A DNA stretch of 64,000 bases from Sulfolobus sp. A20 (GTDB lineage: Archaea; Thermoproteota; Thermoprotei_A; Sulfolobales; Sulfolobaceae), in the NCBI RefSeq assembly GCF_001719125.1, contig NZ_CP017006.1, positions 62,001 to 126,000 on the forward strand, read 5' to 3'. The position numbers and the translations under genes were made by a program. Under the pieces are notes generated by a model. That model searched no databases, was not told where the DNA came from, and saw only the letters and a program-made list of their open reading frames with translations. Shown here one piece after another: positions 34,324 to 42,656 of the stretch (position 1 is its first letter; each line of letters starts with the position of its first letter).

Positions 34324-34840
34324 TATCCGTCACCTTCACTTTAAATATATCTATCCCATATCTTTCCTTTGCTAAATTATATAAATTAATTAACCATTGG
34401 GGAATTGTCACATTTTCTGGACATCTATTTGGGGTGAAGGGCTTAATGTCAAGAATTGGTGTACCATCATATAGATCGCAATCGTCAACGTGCAATAGAT
34501 TTCTTTCCCTTTTCACTAACTTCATAATACTAACTGCAATTGGATTAGGTCTTCTAGGAGACGCTGTACAAAATATACCAACTTCAGGCAGTTCATCAAT
34601 ACTTAGCCCTATCCTAGTAAAGCCCTTTGGCTTAATTATCAAACTACCTTGAGGTGTAGATAAGTGCAGATGAGCTATAACAATTATATGGGAGAATCCA
34701 TCAATTCCTTTAAGCCCTTCCTCATACTCTGGTATTATTTCTAGGATTGCCTCGTATCCTCTATTCCACAGTTTATCTATTTCCTCCTTAGTTCTCTTAG
34801 TCCTCACGAACCCTATTGGTGTATATTCAATCCTCATCAA
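34301..34840 (-). CDS. trmO: TrmO/TsaA-family methyltransferase-like protein
   Basis: 179 residues with the family motifs IGFVRT at the start, GIDGFSHIIVIAHLH, FCTASPRRPNPIAVS and DGTPILDIKPF. TrmO proteins have an unusual beta-barrel S-adenosylmethionine fold and methylate N6-threonylcarbamoyladenosine at tRNA position 37. The odd point is the company: it lies inside an operon with a CooC-type ATPase and unknown proteins next to a hydrogenase, with start and end overlapping its neighbours. Either a housekeeping tRNA gene was caught in the operon or this paralogue has another substrate. The first residue could be either of two methionines or TTG. Confidence 0.8.
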   Translation of the reverse strand: MMRIEYTPIGFVRTKRTKEEIDKLWNRGYEAILEIIPEYEEGLKGIDGFSHIIVIAHLHLSTPQGSLIIKPKGFTRIGLSIDELPEVGIFCTASPRRPNPIAVSIMKLVKRERNLLHVDDCDLYDGTPILDIKPFTPNRCPENVTIPQWLINLYNLAKERYGIDIFKVKVTDSGLSNKR

Positions 34841-35213
34841 TTTTTAATAAATCTTCAAGAACAATATAAGCATATTTGCAATCGCTAAATTCAAACTTAA
34901 ACTTATTATTACTCTTTTCACCTTCTATGATCACAAGAGGTTCAGGGAATAAATTAACCTTCATGACCAAATACCCTTTATCTTGAATTTGCTTATAAAA
35001 TAGAAGTAACTCATCAGCGTTAATAGTCTCACAATTATCATTTATAATTACATTTAATTTATTTATTTCGTTAGTATTAGATTTAAGAGTGAGTTGTAAC
35101 GAATGATTATTTTTCTGGACGTCTAAAAGGATATACTCTTTATTTATGCAGGAGAGCATCGAGTTTAACTTATTTAAAATCTCATCTGCTAACTCTTGTG
35201 AATTACAATCCAT
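34827..35213 (-). CDS. Uncharacterised 128-residue protein in cooC operon
   Basis: A soluble alpha/beta protein with four cysteines (near residues 3, 22, 64 and 110), with no clear metal motif. It overlaps the TrmO-like start by 14 bases and abuts the previous stop, so it is co-translated. No family is recognised; it is presumably a specific partner of the CooC-type ATPase or the adjacent small protein. Confidence 0.5.
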   Translation of the reverse strand: MDCNSQELADEILNKLNSMLSCINKEYILLDVQKNNHSLQLTLKSNTNEINKLNVIINDNCETINADELLLFYKQIQDKGYLVMKVNLFPEPLVIIEGEKSNNKFKFEFSDCKYAYIVLEDLLKIDED

Positions 35214-35530
35214 TATCTCACCGCGTTAGGGCATGCAGGACCTTGTCTTATAAATATATCGACATTATTATCAATCATTTTCATAAAATCATCAAACTTA
35301 ATCTCCTCAATACTATCATCATTAACTCTTTGAGTAGTATAGATTTTAACACCATTATTTATTAATTCAGATATTATTTGTTTAAATTGATTATTTGATA
35401 AAAATGAATTATTTAAAAATAAAATATAAACTTTATAACCTTTTTTACTGAACCTTTCAGCATCAATTAATGTGAGATAAACCTCGTTTGAGTTATCATC
35501 ATTAATAGTTATAAAAACATTAGGCATCAT
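35213..35530 (-). CDS. Small DsrE/F-like protein in cooC operon
   Basis: 105 residues of alternating strands and helices: NVFITINDDNSNEVYLTLID, GYKVYILFLNN, and NNGVKIYTTQRV resemble the DsrE/DsrF/YchN fold, which moves sulphur on conserved cysteines. The only cysteine is near the C-terminus (RQGPACPNAVR), which is not the usual location, so sulphur transfer is doubtful. It overlaps the upstream cooC-type gene by 4 bases. Confidence 0.5.
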   Translation of the reverse strand: MMPNVFITINDDNSNEVYLTLIDAERFSKKGYKVYILFLNNSFLSNNQFKQIISELINNGVKIYTTQRVNDDSIEEIKFDDFMKMIDNNVDIFIRQGPACPNAVR

Positions 35531-36285
35531 TTCATCCTTATTATTTGATCCGCAACCCTTTGAAGGCCTAGGACAAAATTAGAATTAGGTGAAACGTCAA
35601 TTACAGCCATTCCTAATTTATCAGCCTTTACCACCGCCTCGTCATAAGGAAGTACACCTAAAACCTCGACACCATTCTTATCTAATATATCCCTAACTAG
35701 TTTCTCCTCTTCCTCGTGCTTGACCTTATTTATGATTGCAAAAACTTTCTTAACACCTAACTCGCTGGCTAACTTGTAAATCTTAATTCCTGTTTGTATA
35801 GATTTATAGTAAGGTTCTATTACGGTAAATATCACGTCTGAATGCATAGGAGTAGCCCTACTAAGGTTTTCTAAGCCGGGTTCCATATCCATTATTACTA
35901 TCTCGTTTTCCTTAGGTATTATATGTCCTACTAGCTCTCTAACAGTGGCGTGGGCACCACAAGCACAACCAACACCTGCCTTTTCTATTTTAGTCATTAT
36001 TAGAAGATCAATATTATCTGGACCTCTTATTGAGTAATTCTTAATTATCTCTTCTGGAGGCATTAATATTTCTAGCCTATCTCCTACTCTAGCCAGAATT
36101 CTTGTCGGAATAGGATTTGAACTCTCTAGCTTATCCCAGCTTATTCCCAAGGTTAAGGCTAAATTAGGATTATCGTCTGCATCTATTGCAATTACCTTAT
36201 AACCCCTCATAGATAAGATACGCGCTAAAGTACCAGCTATCGTAGTTTTGCCAGTTCCTCCTTTACCTGTTATTGCTATTTTCAA
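35527..36285 (-). CDS. CooC-type nickel-insertion ATPase
   Basis: 252 residues with a MinD-like deviant P-loop GKGGTGKTT (7-15), IDADDNPNLALTLG, and the CooC hallmark C107-x-C109 in GVGCACGAHATVREL, where two subunits share a nickel or zinc ion. CooC loads nickel into carbon monoxide dehydrogenase. No CODH gene is seen here; instead, the divergent neighbour is hydrogenase cluster B, so a nickel role for that enzyme is a reasonable inference. It heads a five-gene leftward operon. This makes a second MinD-family ATPase beside the HypB at 5231-5989. Confidence 0.85.
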   Translation of the reverse strand: MKIAITGKGGTGKTTIAGTLARILSMRGYKVIAIDADDNPNLALTLGISWDKLESSNPIPTRILARVGDRLEILMPPEEIIKNYSIRGPDNIDLLIMTKIEKAGVGCACGAHATVRELVGHIIPKENEIVIMDMEPGLENLSRATPMHSDVIFTVIEPYYKSIQTGIKIYKLASELGVKKVFAIINKVKHEEEEKLVRDILDKNGVEVLGVLPYDEAVVKADKLGMAVIDVSPNSNFVLGLQRVADQIIRMK

Positions 36286-36631
36286 CTTATCACCTAATAT
36301 TACATTAATAAAAGTTAGATTTAAATCTATATTTAATAAAGACCATTAGACTAACTAACCAGAGGAAATTAACTTCCTCACCATGAGGATTCCTCATTTT
36401 GTATTTTAGATAAAACTCTATTGAGATTTACTGACAAAATGTTTTAGGATGAAATTAAAACACTCCATTATCTGCACACTTAAGGTAAGTCTAGTGTTAA
36501 TAAGGTATATTTTAGACTTATCTAAGACTGCGGTGAACTATACCTCACATCCTCCCTGCCTTAAGACTTGCCCTCTTTTTATCAATGACTTTCATAAACG
36601 TTTATTAATACATATCTAACGATACTTAATT
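36286..36631. other. Divergent intergenic region between cooC operon and hydrogenase cluster B
   Basis: 346 bases without a gene. It contains promoters for both directions (an AT-rich TTTATTAAT at about 36600 before the plus-strand gene), a short self-complementary stretch around GAGGAAATTAACTTCCTC (36362-36379), and a CTCCCTGCCTTAAG block (36552-36565) similar to an IS200/IS605 right end in reverse orientation. Nothing else was recognised. Confidence 0.5.
36541..36566 (-). repeat. Possible partial IS200/IS605 right end
   Basis: Read on the minus strand the sequence is CTTAAGGCAGGGAGGATGTG, which resembles the right end of the tnpB element (CCCTTTAGGGCGGGGAGGAG at 10618) and the solo end at 48755. 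The stem-forming half is missing or diverged. A weak match that could be chance. Confidence 0.3.
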
Positions 36632-37126
36632 ATGGATGAAGAAAAATTTTTAAAGGCAATTAAGTCTGCTAAAGAAGGTCTATGGATATATAATTTAGAT
36701 AGCAATGAGAAAATAGTAAAATTAACTGCCCTACTAATTCTCTTAAAGAGCTATGCAGATGAATCTGAAAGGAAGGAAATTCTAAATAAGATCCATGAGA
36801 TTTTAAATACAGAAAGTGAGGATGAGACGAGGAAACTCTTAGAAGTAGCTTCTGCAGTAGCGTTCAGAGAAGAGCTCGAAAGATTGGAGAACATAGTTAA
36901 CAGAATCCTTGAGTTACCTATGGGAAAGGATCTTTTACCACAATTTTTCAATATTATCTTAAAGGACTACCTCTATGATATAGCCGAGGAAGACATGGAT
37001 ACTGCTAGATATCTTGCATTGGAACTTTTTACAAACATGTTCTACATACTTAGAGATTTCATGCCGTCAAGTATTGAAGTCGTGAAAATTCAAGAGGCTA
37101 TTAACAAGTTAGTTAACAATAACTAG
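36632..37126 (+). CDS. Helical protein preceding hydrogenase cluster B
   Basis: 164 residues, highly charged and predicted all-helical, with no cysteines or known motif. It is encoded 59 bases before the small-subunit start, in the same direction. A palindrome overlapping its stop codon may act as a terminator or operator, so it may be a separate transcript. Compare the small helical protein at the end of the hyp operon (1172-1480). No function assigned; its context suggests a hydrogenase accessory protein. Confidence 0.55.
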   Translation: MDEEKFLKAIKSAKEGLWIYNLDSNEKIVKLTALLILLKSYADESERKEILNKIHEILNTESEDETRKLLEVASAVAFREELERLENIVNRILELPMGKDLLPQFFNIILKDYLYDIAEEDMDTARYLALELFTNMFYILRDFMPSSIEVVKIQEAINKLVNNN

Positions 37127-37143
37127 TTACTCTACAGTAACTT
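37126..37143. promoter_or_regulatory. Inverted repeat before hydrogenase small subunit, cluster B
   Basis: AGTTAC-TCTACA-GTAACT is a perfect 6-base inverted repeat beginning at the last base of the preceding stop codon. A TATA box (TTTATAAA, about 37150-37157) follows, so the repeat sits where an upstream-binding regulator would act. It is short and not repeated elsewhere in what I examined. Confidence 0.33.
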
Positions 37144-37185
37144 ATCAATTTATAAACTTAAAAGATGAATATTTATGCGATAAAT

Positions 37186-38178
37186 ATGGGAGAAAAGAAA
37201 ATTGAGAAAATTTATGTCCTATGGATGAGCACTGGTTTAGGCTGTGACGGTTGCTCAATATCTGTGACTGGAGCTACTAACCCGTCAATAGAGGATGTCT
37301 TAGCTGGAAGATTACCGGGTGTTCCTCCGGTAGTTCTAGTACACCCAGTTTTAGCTGTAGAAGCTGGTGAGGATTTGATTGAATATTATAGAAAAGCTGA
37401 AAGAGGAGAACTAGATCCATTCGTACTAGTATTGGAAGGTTCAGTACCAGATGAGAGTATAGCTGAGAAACAACAAGGATGGTGGGCTGCTTTTGGATTT
37501 GATAAACAAACATACAAACCAATCACTACCGTAGAATGGTTAAAGAGACTAGCACCTAAAGCAGCAGCTGTAATAGCTATTGGTACTTGTGCTGCATGGG
37601 GAGGGATACCAGCAGCGCGAAATAATCCAACAAACGCTATGGGATTAATGGACTTATTGGGAAAGGATTTCAAGAGTAAACTAGGTTTGCCAATTATTAA
37701 CGTTCCAGGATGTCCGCCTCAAGGAGATAATTTCATGAAGACAGTTGCATTATTAATCTTAGCCGTGCTTGGCTTATCACCGCCACCTGAATTAGATGAA
37801 CTAGGTAGACCAGTTTTCGCATATGGCGAAACAAATAGACAAGGTTGCCCAAGAGCAGGTTTTGCAGAAGAAGGTACTTACGCGCAGGAATTCGGAGCGA
37901 AAGAATGCTTATTATCCTTAGGCTGTTGGGGACCGGTGGTTAAATGTAACGTGAATAGAGTGGGATGGATAAATGGAGTGGGTGGAGTTACTAATATGGG
38001 TGGTCCATGTATCGGTTGTACGATGCCTGGTTTCCCCGATGCCTTCTCACCATTTTACACAAGACAATCTGAACACATGCTAAGCTTAAGATTTGGATTC
38101 TTACCGGGTTCTATTAAGAAGTCTGCTAGATTAAACACTATGAAAACTAAAACTGATAAATCACCTAGGTGGAAATAA
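37186..38178 (+). CDS. [NiFe]-hydrogenase small subunit, cytosolic type (group 2e-like)
   Basis: I prefer ATG 37186 over ATG 37165, because the TATA box at about 37150-37157 predicts transcription start near 37180. This gives 330 residues, without a Tat signal or C-terminal anchor, so the enzyme is cytoplasmic. Numbered from this start, the proximal cluster is complete (Cys20, Cys23, Cys135, Cys176) and so is the medial one (Cys254, Cys275, Cys278). The distal cluster has Cys221, Cys241 and Cys247, but the position of the usual histidine (HxxC) is Arg218. The combination resembles the aerobic crenarchaeal hydrogenases of the Metallosphaera type; group assignment is tentative. The large subunit follows after 3 bases. 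Confidence 0.88.
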   Translation: MGEKKIEKIYVLWMSTGLGCDGCSISVTGATNPSIEDVLAGRLPGVPPVVLVHPVLAVEAGEDLIEYYRKAERGELDPFVLVLEGSVPDESIAEKQQGWWAAFGFDKQTYKPITTVEWLKRLAPKAAAVIAIGTCAAWGGIPAARNNPTNAMGLMDLLGKDFKSKLGLPIINVPGCPPQGDNFMKTVALLILAVLGLSPPPELDELGRPVFAYGETNRQGCPRAGFAEEGTYAQEFGAKECLLSLGCWGPVVKCNVNRVGWINGVGGVTNMGGPCIGCTMPGFPDAFSPFYTRQSEHMLSLRFGFLPGSIKKSARLNTMKTKTDKSPRWK

Positions 38179-38181
38179 AAT

Positions 38182-39993
38182 ATGTGCTTAGATAAGCTAT
38201 CCCCAGAGGAATGTAAAGAATTAGATCCCCCTGGATCTCAATCTTCTAACGTTAGAGAGATATTTTGGGACCCAGTTTCTAGGGTTGCTGGAGATCTAGC
38301 GTTTTACGTAAAAGTGGATTTAAATGCTAGAAAGGTTATAGAAGCTAGAAGTGTTGCAGCATTATTTAGAGGTTATGAAGTTATTTTGAGAGGTAGAGAT
38401 CCAAGAGATGCTGCTATGATAAGCAGTAGAGCATGTGGGGTTTGTGGTGGGGTACATTCAGTCACTTCAGTGATGGCACAAGAAATGGCTTATGGTGTAA
38501 CACCTCCACCGTTAGCTGTTGTAATGAGGAATCTTGCAGGAGCCGCAGAGATGATGTATGATCATCCGTTACATCTATTCTTATTAGCTGGCCCAGATTA
38601 CTCTGCTGCCATAGTTTCAAAAACTAATCCCACGTTATATGAAACAGCTAAGAAAACTCCTGCTGAGCATAGAGATATTCACGGTTTCAGTACCATTGGA
38701 GATCTTATGGAAGCGTTAAACCCATTAAGCGGAAAATTATACTTGGAAGCTATCCAAATCACCAGGATAGCTAGGGAAATGTTTAGTTTAATGTTGGGTA
38801 GATATCCTCACCCATCAACCTTAGTACCTGGAGGTGTATCCACTACATTAAGGCCAGATCTATTTACTGACTACTTAGTGAGATTGACAAAAATTTATGA
38901 TTGGGCAAAAACGGTTGCGTTAATATGGGAGGATTTGGTTAACTTCTTTTATAAAGAAGTTCCAGAGTATGAAAATGTAGGTAAAGCTTCTAAAATAAAC
39001 ATAATATGTGGTGGAATTTATGATGATCCAGAGCTTGCTGAATCCGGGGATCTCTACAAGTACGATAAAGCTAAGGAGTGGGGAGAGAGGAGAATGGTAA
39101 CTCCAGGCGTCATAAAGGATGGACAGTTGGAGACTACTAGTTTAATTGACGCAAATGTAGGGCTAGAAGAATTCGTTACTCACTCTTATTATGAAGAGTG
39201 GGAGAAACAACCAAAAATCCTGGAAAAAGATCCATTAGGTAACCCTTTAAGTGTTGACCATCCATGGAATAAGATAACAATTCCTAAACCCGGACCATTG
39301 AATTGGCGTGAAAAGTACACATGGGATACGGCACCAAGGTGGAATAAACTAGTAGTAGAAACTGGTGGGGGACCATTAGCTAGACACTGGTTAACTGCTA
39401 TCGCTAATAAAATCCCATCAAATCCTTTCATAAAGGCCGGAGGTGGAAGACTCAAAATAACAGTTCCTAAAGGAGCTACGTTACCGGAAATGGAATTAGA
39501 GTGGAAAGTACCTAAAGTAATTAACGCATTAGAGAGAAATAGGGCTAGAGCCTATCATATACCATATGTAATAGGAGTTGCCATGAATTTCTTGCTAAAG
39601 GCTTTCGAATACTTAAGAGCAGGAAAGACTAAAGTATGGAATAAGTTCGAAATACCAAGAGAAGGTATTGGAGTAGGCTTTTATGAAGCTGGAAGGGGAT
39701 GGCTATCACATCACTTGATAATTAAAGACTACAAGATTTATAATTATCAGATAATAACTCCATCTACTATAAATGCCTCACCAAGGGATCCATTAGATCA
39801 ACCTGGTCCATATGAAGAAGCAGCATTAAATACACCAATAGTTGAAAAGTTTACTACACCAGAACAATTTACTGGGATTGATATCTTAAGAAGTATTAGA
39901 AGCTTCGATCCTTGTATGCCTTGTACAGTACACATGTTCACTGGAGGCAGAGTGATAACAAGAGATGTAACTACATGTGCATGTAGCATATGA
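38182..39993 (+). CDS. [NiFe]-hydrogenase large subunit, cluster B
   Basis: 603 residues. Nickel ligands are in place: R83-A-C85-G-V-C88 (L1) and DPC578-MP-C581-TVH (L2). Processing after His584 would remove 19 residues, the usual length. The released tail includes TTCACSI, an unusual cysteine pair. It has no export signal and pairs with the small subunit directly upstream. It is about 150 residues shorter than the cluster A protein, lacking its insertions. It would oxidise H2 in the cytoplasm; the electron acceptor is not encoded next to it. Confidence 0.94.
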   Translation: MCLDKLSPEECKELDPPGSQSSNVREIFWDPVSRVAGDLAFYVKVDLNARKVIEARSVAALFRGYEVILRGRDPRDAAMISSRACGVCGGVHSVTSVMAQEMAYGVTPPPLAVVMRNLAGAAEMMYDHPLHLFLLAGPDYSAAIVSKTNPTLYETAKKTPAEHRDIHGFSTIGDLMEALNPLSGKLYLEAIQITRIAREMFSLMLGRYPHPSTLVPGGVSTTLRPDLFTDYLVRLTKIYDWAKTVALIWEDLVNFFYKEVPEYENVGKASKINIICGGIYDDPELAESGDLYKYDKAKEWGERRMVTPGVIKDGQLETTSLIDANVGLEEFVTHSYYEEWEKQPKILEKDPLGNPLSVDHPWNKITIPKPGPLNWREKYTWDTAPRWNKLVVETGGGPLARHWLTAIANKIPSNPFIKAGGGRLKITVPKGATLPEMELEWKVPKVINALERNRARAYHIPYVIGVAMNFLLKAFEYLRAGKTKVWNKFEIPREGIGVGFYEAGRGWLSHHLIIKDYKIYNYQIITPSTINASPRDPLDQPGPYEEAALNTPIVEKFTTPEQFTGIDILRSIRSFDPCMPCTVHMFTGGRVITRDVTTCACSI

Positions 39994-40009
39994 TGGTGAA
40001 AATGCAAAG

Positions 40010-40588
40010 ATGAAATCTTTTCTTATAGGAGGTATAGGTTATCATAGATTATCTGATTATGGAATAGGACCGTTAATTGTCGATATATTGAAAAATTTGA
40101 ATTTGCCTAATAACATCCTTATTGAAGATTTAAGTTATAACGCAGTTGCAGTTTATCACAGATTGAATGAGATTAACGTAGATGAGATAATTCTTGTGGG
40201 AGCAATAAAGAAAATGGAAAAATTAGGCAAAATTCACATATATCATCTAGATGAGATAAACCTAATTGAGCAAGATAAAATACAAGAACTCATAGGAGAA
40301 TCAGTAAGCGGATCAGTAGATATAAATGCAATAATATATTTTTTGAAATATTTTGCAAATGAAGATTTAAGGAGGAAAATAAAAGTAATCGAAGTTGAGG
40401 TAGACGAGATAAGAGAGAACAATATGTTAAGTGAGGAAATAGTATGGAGTATATTAGCCGTTTTAAAAATTATTATTAAAGAAATAGAATTAAATGAAAA
40501 ATTATATGATATAGTTAAAATTGCCTCAAAAGTTATAAGGGAGGAATACGGTATGAATATTGAGGAGGTTTTTAAAATTGGGAGATGA
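40010..40588 (+). CDS. Degenerate hydrogenase maturation protease-like protein, cluster B
   Basis: I take ATG 40010 (GGTGA 11 bases before) rather than the GTG at 39977. The 192-residue protein begins FLIGGIGYHRLSDYGIGP, close to the GxGNxLxxDDGxG start of HyaD-type proteases, and the strand DEIILVGAI matches the VIIIDA strand. The second Asp is Gly and the nickel-binding His (SHxxG) is absent, so peptidase activity is unlikely. It therefore parallels the degenerate protein at 20157-20588 in cluster A, while a canonical protease is encoded at 41597. The C-terminal helices are longer than in true proteases. Probable role: large-subunit chaperone or protease partner. Confidence 0.6.
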   Translation: MKSFLIGGIGYHRLSDYGIGPLIVDILKNLNLPNNILIEDLSYNAVAVYHRLNEINVDEIILVGAIKKMEKLGKIHIYHLDEINLIEQDKIQELIGESVSGSVDINAIIYFLKYFANEDLRRKIKVIEVEVDEIRENNMLSEEIVWSILAVLKIIIKEIELNEKLYDIVKIASKVIREEYGMNIEEVFKIGR

Positions 40589-40994
40589 TTGGGAGACTTT
40601 AGGGGTATTAGACGAAATATTTCAAGTGTGCTACTTTTTGCAGATATACGCTGGTTTAAATAAATTTTGTATTAATGACGTAGTTAAGTTTAGTGGAATG
40701 GAAACTGAGATAATTAATGATTGCCTAGATAGGTTATGTAAATATGGGTATCTAATTAAGGAAGACAATGGTTACTATATCTTATCCTCTATTGGCTTAA
40801 ATGAGGCAAAAAGTAGATATGAAGAGGAGTTTAAATTTTTCCACGGATCTGCACACGGATTATGCAACGATCCTAAATGTGCTTGCCACGAGAAAGGACC
40901 ACTATATTGTAACCTTACCATTAATGAGAGTTTTAAGTTTAAGATAGATACTAAAAGACCATTAAGAATTAATAGTCTTCACGAGTTGTCATAA
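40578..40994 (+). CDS. Winged-helix protein with C-terminal cysteine cluster
   Basis: A strong TGAGGAGGT (40561-40569) fixes the start at TTG 40578, overlapping the previous gene by 11 bases. Residues 1-80 look like a winged helix (VVKFSGMETEIINDCLDRL as recognition region, then GYYILSSIGLNEAKSRY). The C-terminal part has HGLCNDPKCACHEKGPLYC, a compact four-cysteine, histidine-rich motif that could bind zinc, iron or an iron-sulphur cluster. This may be a metal- or redox-sensing regulator of cluster B, or a structural protein. The combination was not recognised as a named family. Confidence 0.6.
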   Translation: MGDDWETLGVLDEIFQVCYFLQIYAGLNKFCINDVVKFSGMETEIINDCLDRLCKYGYLIKEDNGYYILSSIGLNEAKSRYEEEFKFFHGSAHGLCNDPKCACHEKGPLYCNLTINESFKFKIDTKRPLRINSLHELS

Positions 40995-40995
40995 A

Positions 40996-41604
40996 ATGCT
41001 TGATATATCAATGAGAGTTTTAGACATCAAGCCGCATCAGTTTTCAGTATCTCCAACAATTATTCTTACAGTTGAATTTAACAATAAAAATGTAGAAGAG
41101 GAGATATTGGGAATAATAGGAAAGATAGGAATCTTTATACAATACACTCAGCACTATGAGGGATACGTACAACTAGAGAGAGAATATCTAACCTCATCAA
41201 CTTTTTCCACACCTAGATTTAAGGGAAATGTTAAAGTTGATATTACAGTTCCGATTACGGGTGAAATGGATGTGGCATTGCTCTTAAGGTTTAGGGAGAG
41301 AAAGGAAAAGAAATTGACCTTAGCATTTGCGATAGATGGCATGATTATTTATTATAAAGATAATAAGTTGACCTTCTCTCAATTACCACAAGAACCACCA
41401 ATTGAGACAATTTATGATTTAGATTTCGATACATGGAATAATATAATAAGGACATTTTACGGAGCTGATATAATATGGATAAAAATTAGAAGAGACGTTC
41501 TGGAAAAGCTGGAGGAGCTTAAGAGAAAGAGGTTTTATCCAAGTTATAGTGAGGCTATAGAAGATCTTATAAAGATAGCTGAAAAGGAGAAAGAAAATGT
41601 GTGA
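40996..41604 (+). CDS. DUF6084-like hydrogenase accessory protein
   Basis: 202 residues, beta-rich in the first two thirds (FSVSPTIILTVEF, VPITGEMDVALLLRF, SQLPQEPPIE) with a helical C-terminus (GADIIWIKIRRDVLEKLEEL). From memory this order resembles DUF6084, a protein found with oxygen-tolerant group 1h-type hydrogenases in actinobacteria; a profile search is needed to confirm it. The gene begins 1 base after the previous stop and overlaps the protease gene by 8 bases. Suggested role: assembly or stabilisation of the large subunit in air. Confidence 0.55.
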   Translation: MLDISMRVLDIKPHQFSVSPTIILTVEFNNKNVEEEILGIIGKIGIFIQYTQHYEGYVQLEREYLTSSTFSTPRFKGNVKVDITVPITGEMDVALLLRFRERKEKKLTLAFAIDGMIIYYKDNKLTFSQLPQEPPIETIYDLDFDTWNNIIRTFYGADIIWIKIRRDVLEKLEELKRKRFYPSYSEAIEDLIKIAEKEKENV

Positions 41605-42094
41605 AAAGAAAATATTAGTAACGGGTTTTGGAAGCCTTTTAAAAGGTGATGACGCTTTTGGTATTGAGCTTGCTAAAAGGCTAGAGAAATATGCTAATGA
41701 GTGTATAAACGTCATCGATGTCGGAAATAGCGGAATTTCATTGGTTCATGAGTTGATTTCTGATCACTTCGATGTTCTGATTATCCTTGACGCAATTAAG
41801 AGAAATGGAAAGCCAGGCAATTTATATGTTCTAAAAATCCCTTATGATAGTATACCTATAGAAGATATTAATGACTCTGTAGCCTATCTTCATGAAATAG
41901 ATCCAGAGAGAGCGTTAATAATAAGCAAAAAGTTAAATGCTTTACCTAAAGAAATTTATGTAATAGGTTGTGAGCCGGAAGAGTATGAGGATTATAAAAT
42001 TGGGCTAAGTAAAAGTGTCGAAAACGCCTTATTAAAGGCTGAAGAGAAGTTTAAACAACTCCTAGTTTCCATTAATGCTCACTTACTCATTTAA
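41597..42094 (+). CDS. Hydrogenase maturation protease, cluster B
   Basis: 165 residues with a canonical HyaD/HybD arrangement: TGFGSLLKGDDAFGIELA, VLIILDAIK and, at the histidine position, VAYLHEIDPERA, then VIGCEPEEYEDYKIGLS. The Asp, Asp and His nickel-sensing residues are all present, so it should remove the C-terminal tail of the large subunit at 38182-39993. Last gene of cluster B, overlapping the DUF6084-like gene by 8 bases; a convergent gene starts 9 bases beyond its stop. Confidence 0.92.
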   Translation: MCEKKILVTGFGSLLKGDDAFGIELAKRLEKYANECINVIDVGNSGISLVHELISDHFDVLIILDAIKRNGKPGNLYVLKIPYDSIPIEDINDSVAYLHEIDPERALIISKKLNALPKEIYVIGCEPEEYEDYKIGLSKSVENALLKAEEKFKQLLVSINAHLLI

Positions 42095-42103
42095 GAAAGT
42101 TTC

Positions 42104-42610
42104 TTACATAGGTATTATCTTAGAATACAAGGATAGAAATTGTTTCAATGAAATTATCCTCTTATCAACGAGAAAATTAATGTAATTAAGTTCAATAAAA
42201 CAGTCCCTTAAAAATGAGGGACTAGTATTGCTAGAAATGAGTTTCTTATATTCCTCAATAACATCATATACGTTAGTATTTTCATCAACATCAATTTTAG
42301 GTAAACAATTTAACATAGGAGGGGTTAAGATAAATTTTTTACCTCCTATCCTTAACAGTTCTTCGTCTAGCGTAAAATACTTCATGTAATAATTAAATGC
42401 TTGTACATATCTTAGATACTTCTCAAGGACGTTATCTAAATACTTAAATAATATATTTTTTAGCTCGATATCATTTACATTTAATATTTTTAAATTTTCC
42501 TTAATATTTTCCTTACATTCCTTTTCATCCTCTATCTTATCATTGTTACAAATAGTCCTAATCCATATCTCTCTATCTCTTTTATCATTTATATTAAATC
42601 TATTATTCAT
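42104..42610 (-). CDS. Uncharacterised helical protein convergent to cluster B
   Basis: 168 residues, charged and mainly helical, with four to five cysteines (around residues 17, 31, 117 and 143), without paired spacing. The beginning (NNRFNINDKRDREIW) is strongly polar. No family was recognised. It ends 9 bases from the end of the protease gene; a T-rich tract between may terminate both. It may have no link with the hydrogenase. Confidence 0.5.
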   Translation of the reverse strand: MNNRFNINDKRDREIWIRTICNNDKIEDEKECKENIKENLKILNVNDIELKNILFKYLDNVLEKYLRYVQAFNYYMKYFTLDEELLRIGGKKFILTPPMLNCLPKIDVDENTNVYDVIEEYKKLISSNTSPSFLRDCFIELNYINFLVDKRIISLKQFLSLYSKIIPM

Positions 42611-42656
42611 AGTATATACTTGTAATACATGATATTTAAAAATTATCTAACCTAGT

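Noticed and set aside
35527-36285. CooC as evidence for a carbon monoxide dehydrogenase operon
   Set aside because: No CooS/CdhA-type gene is present within the window; the neighbours are a hydrogenase and unknown proteins.
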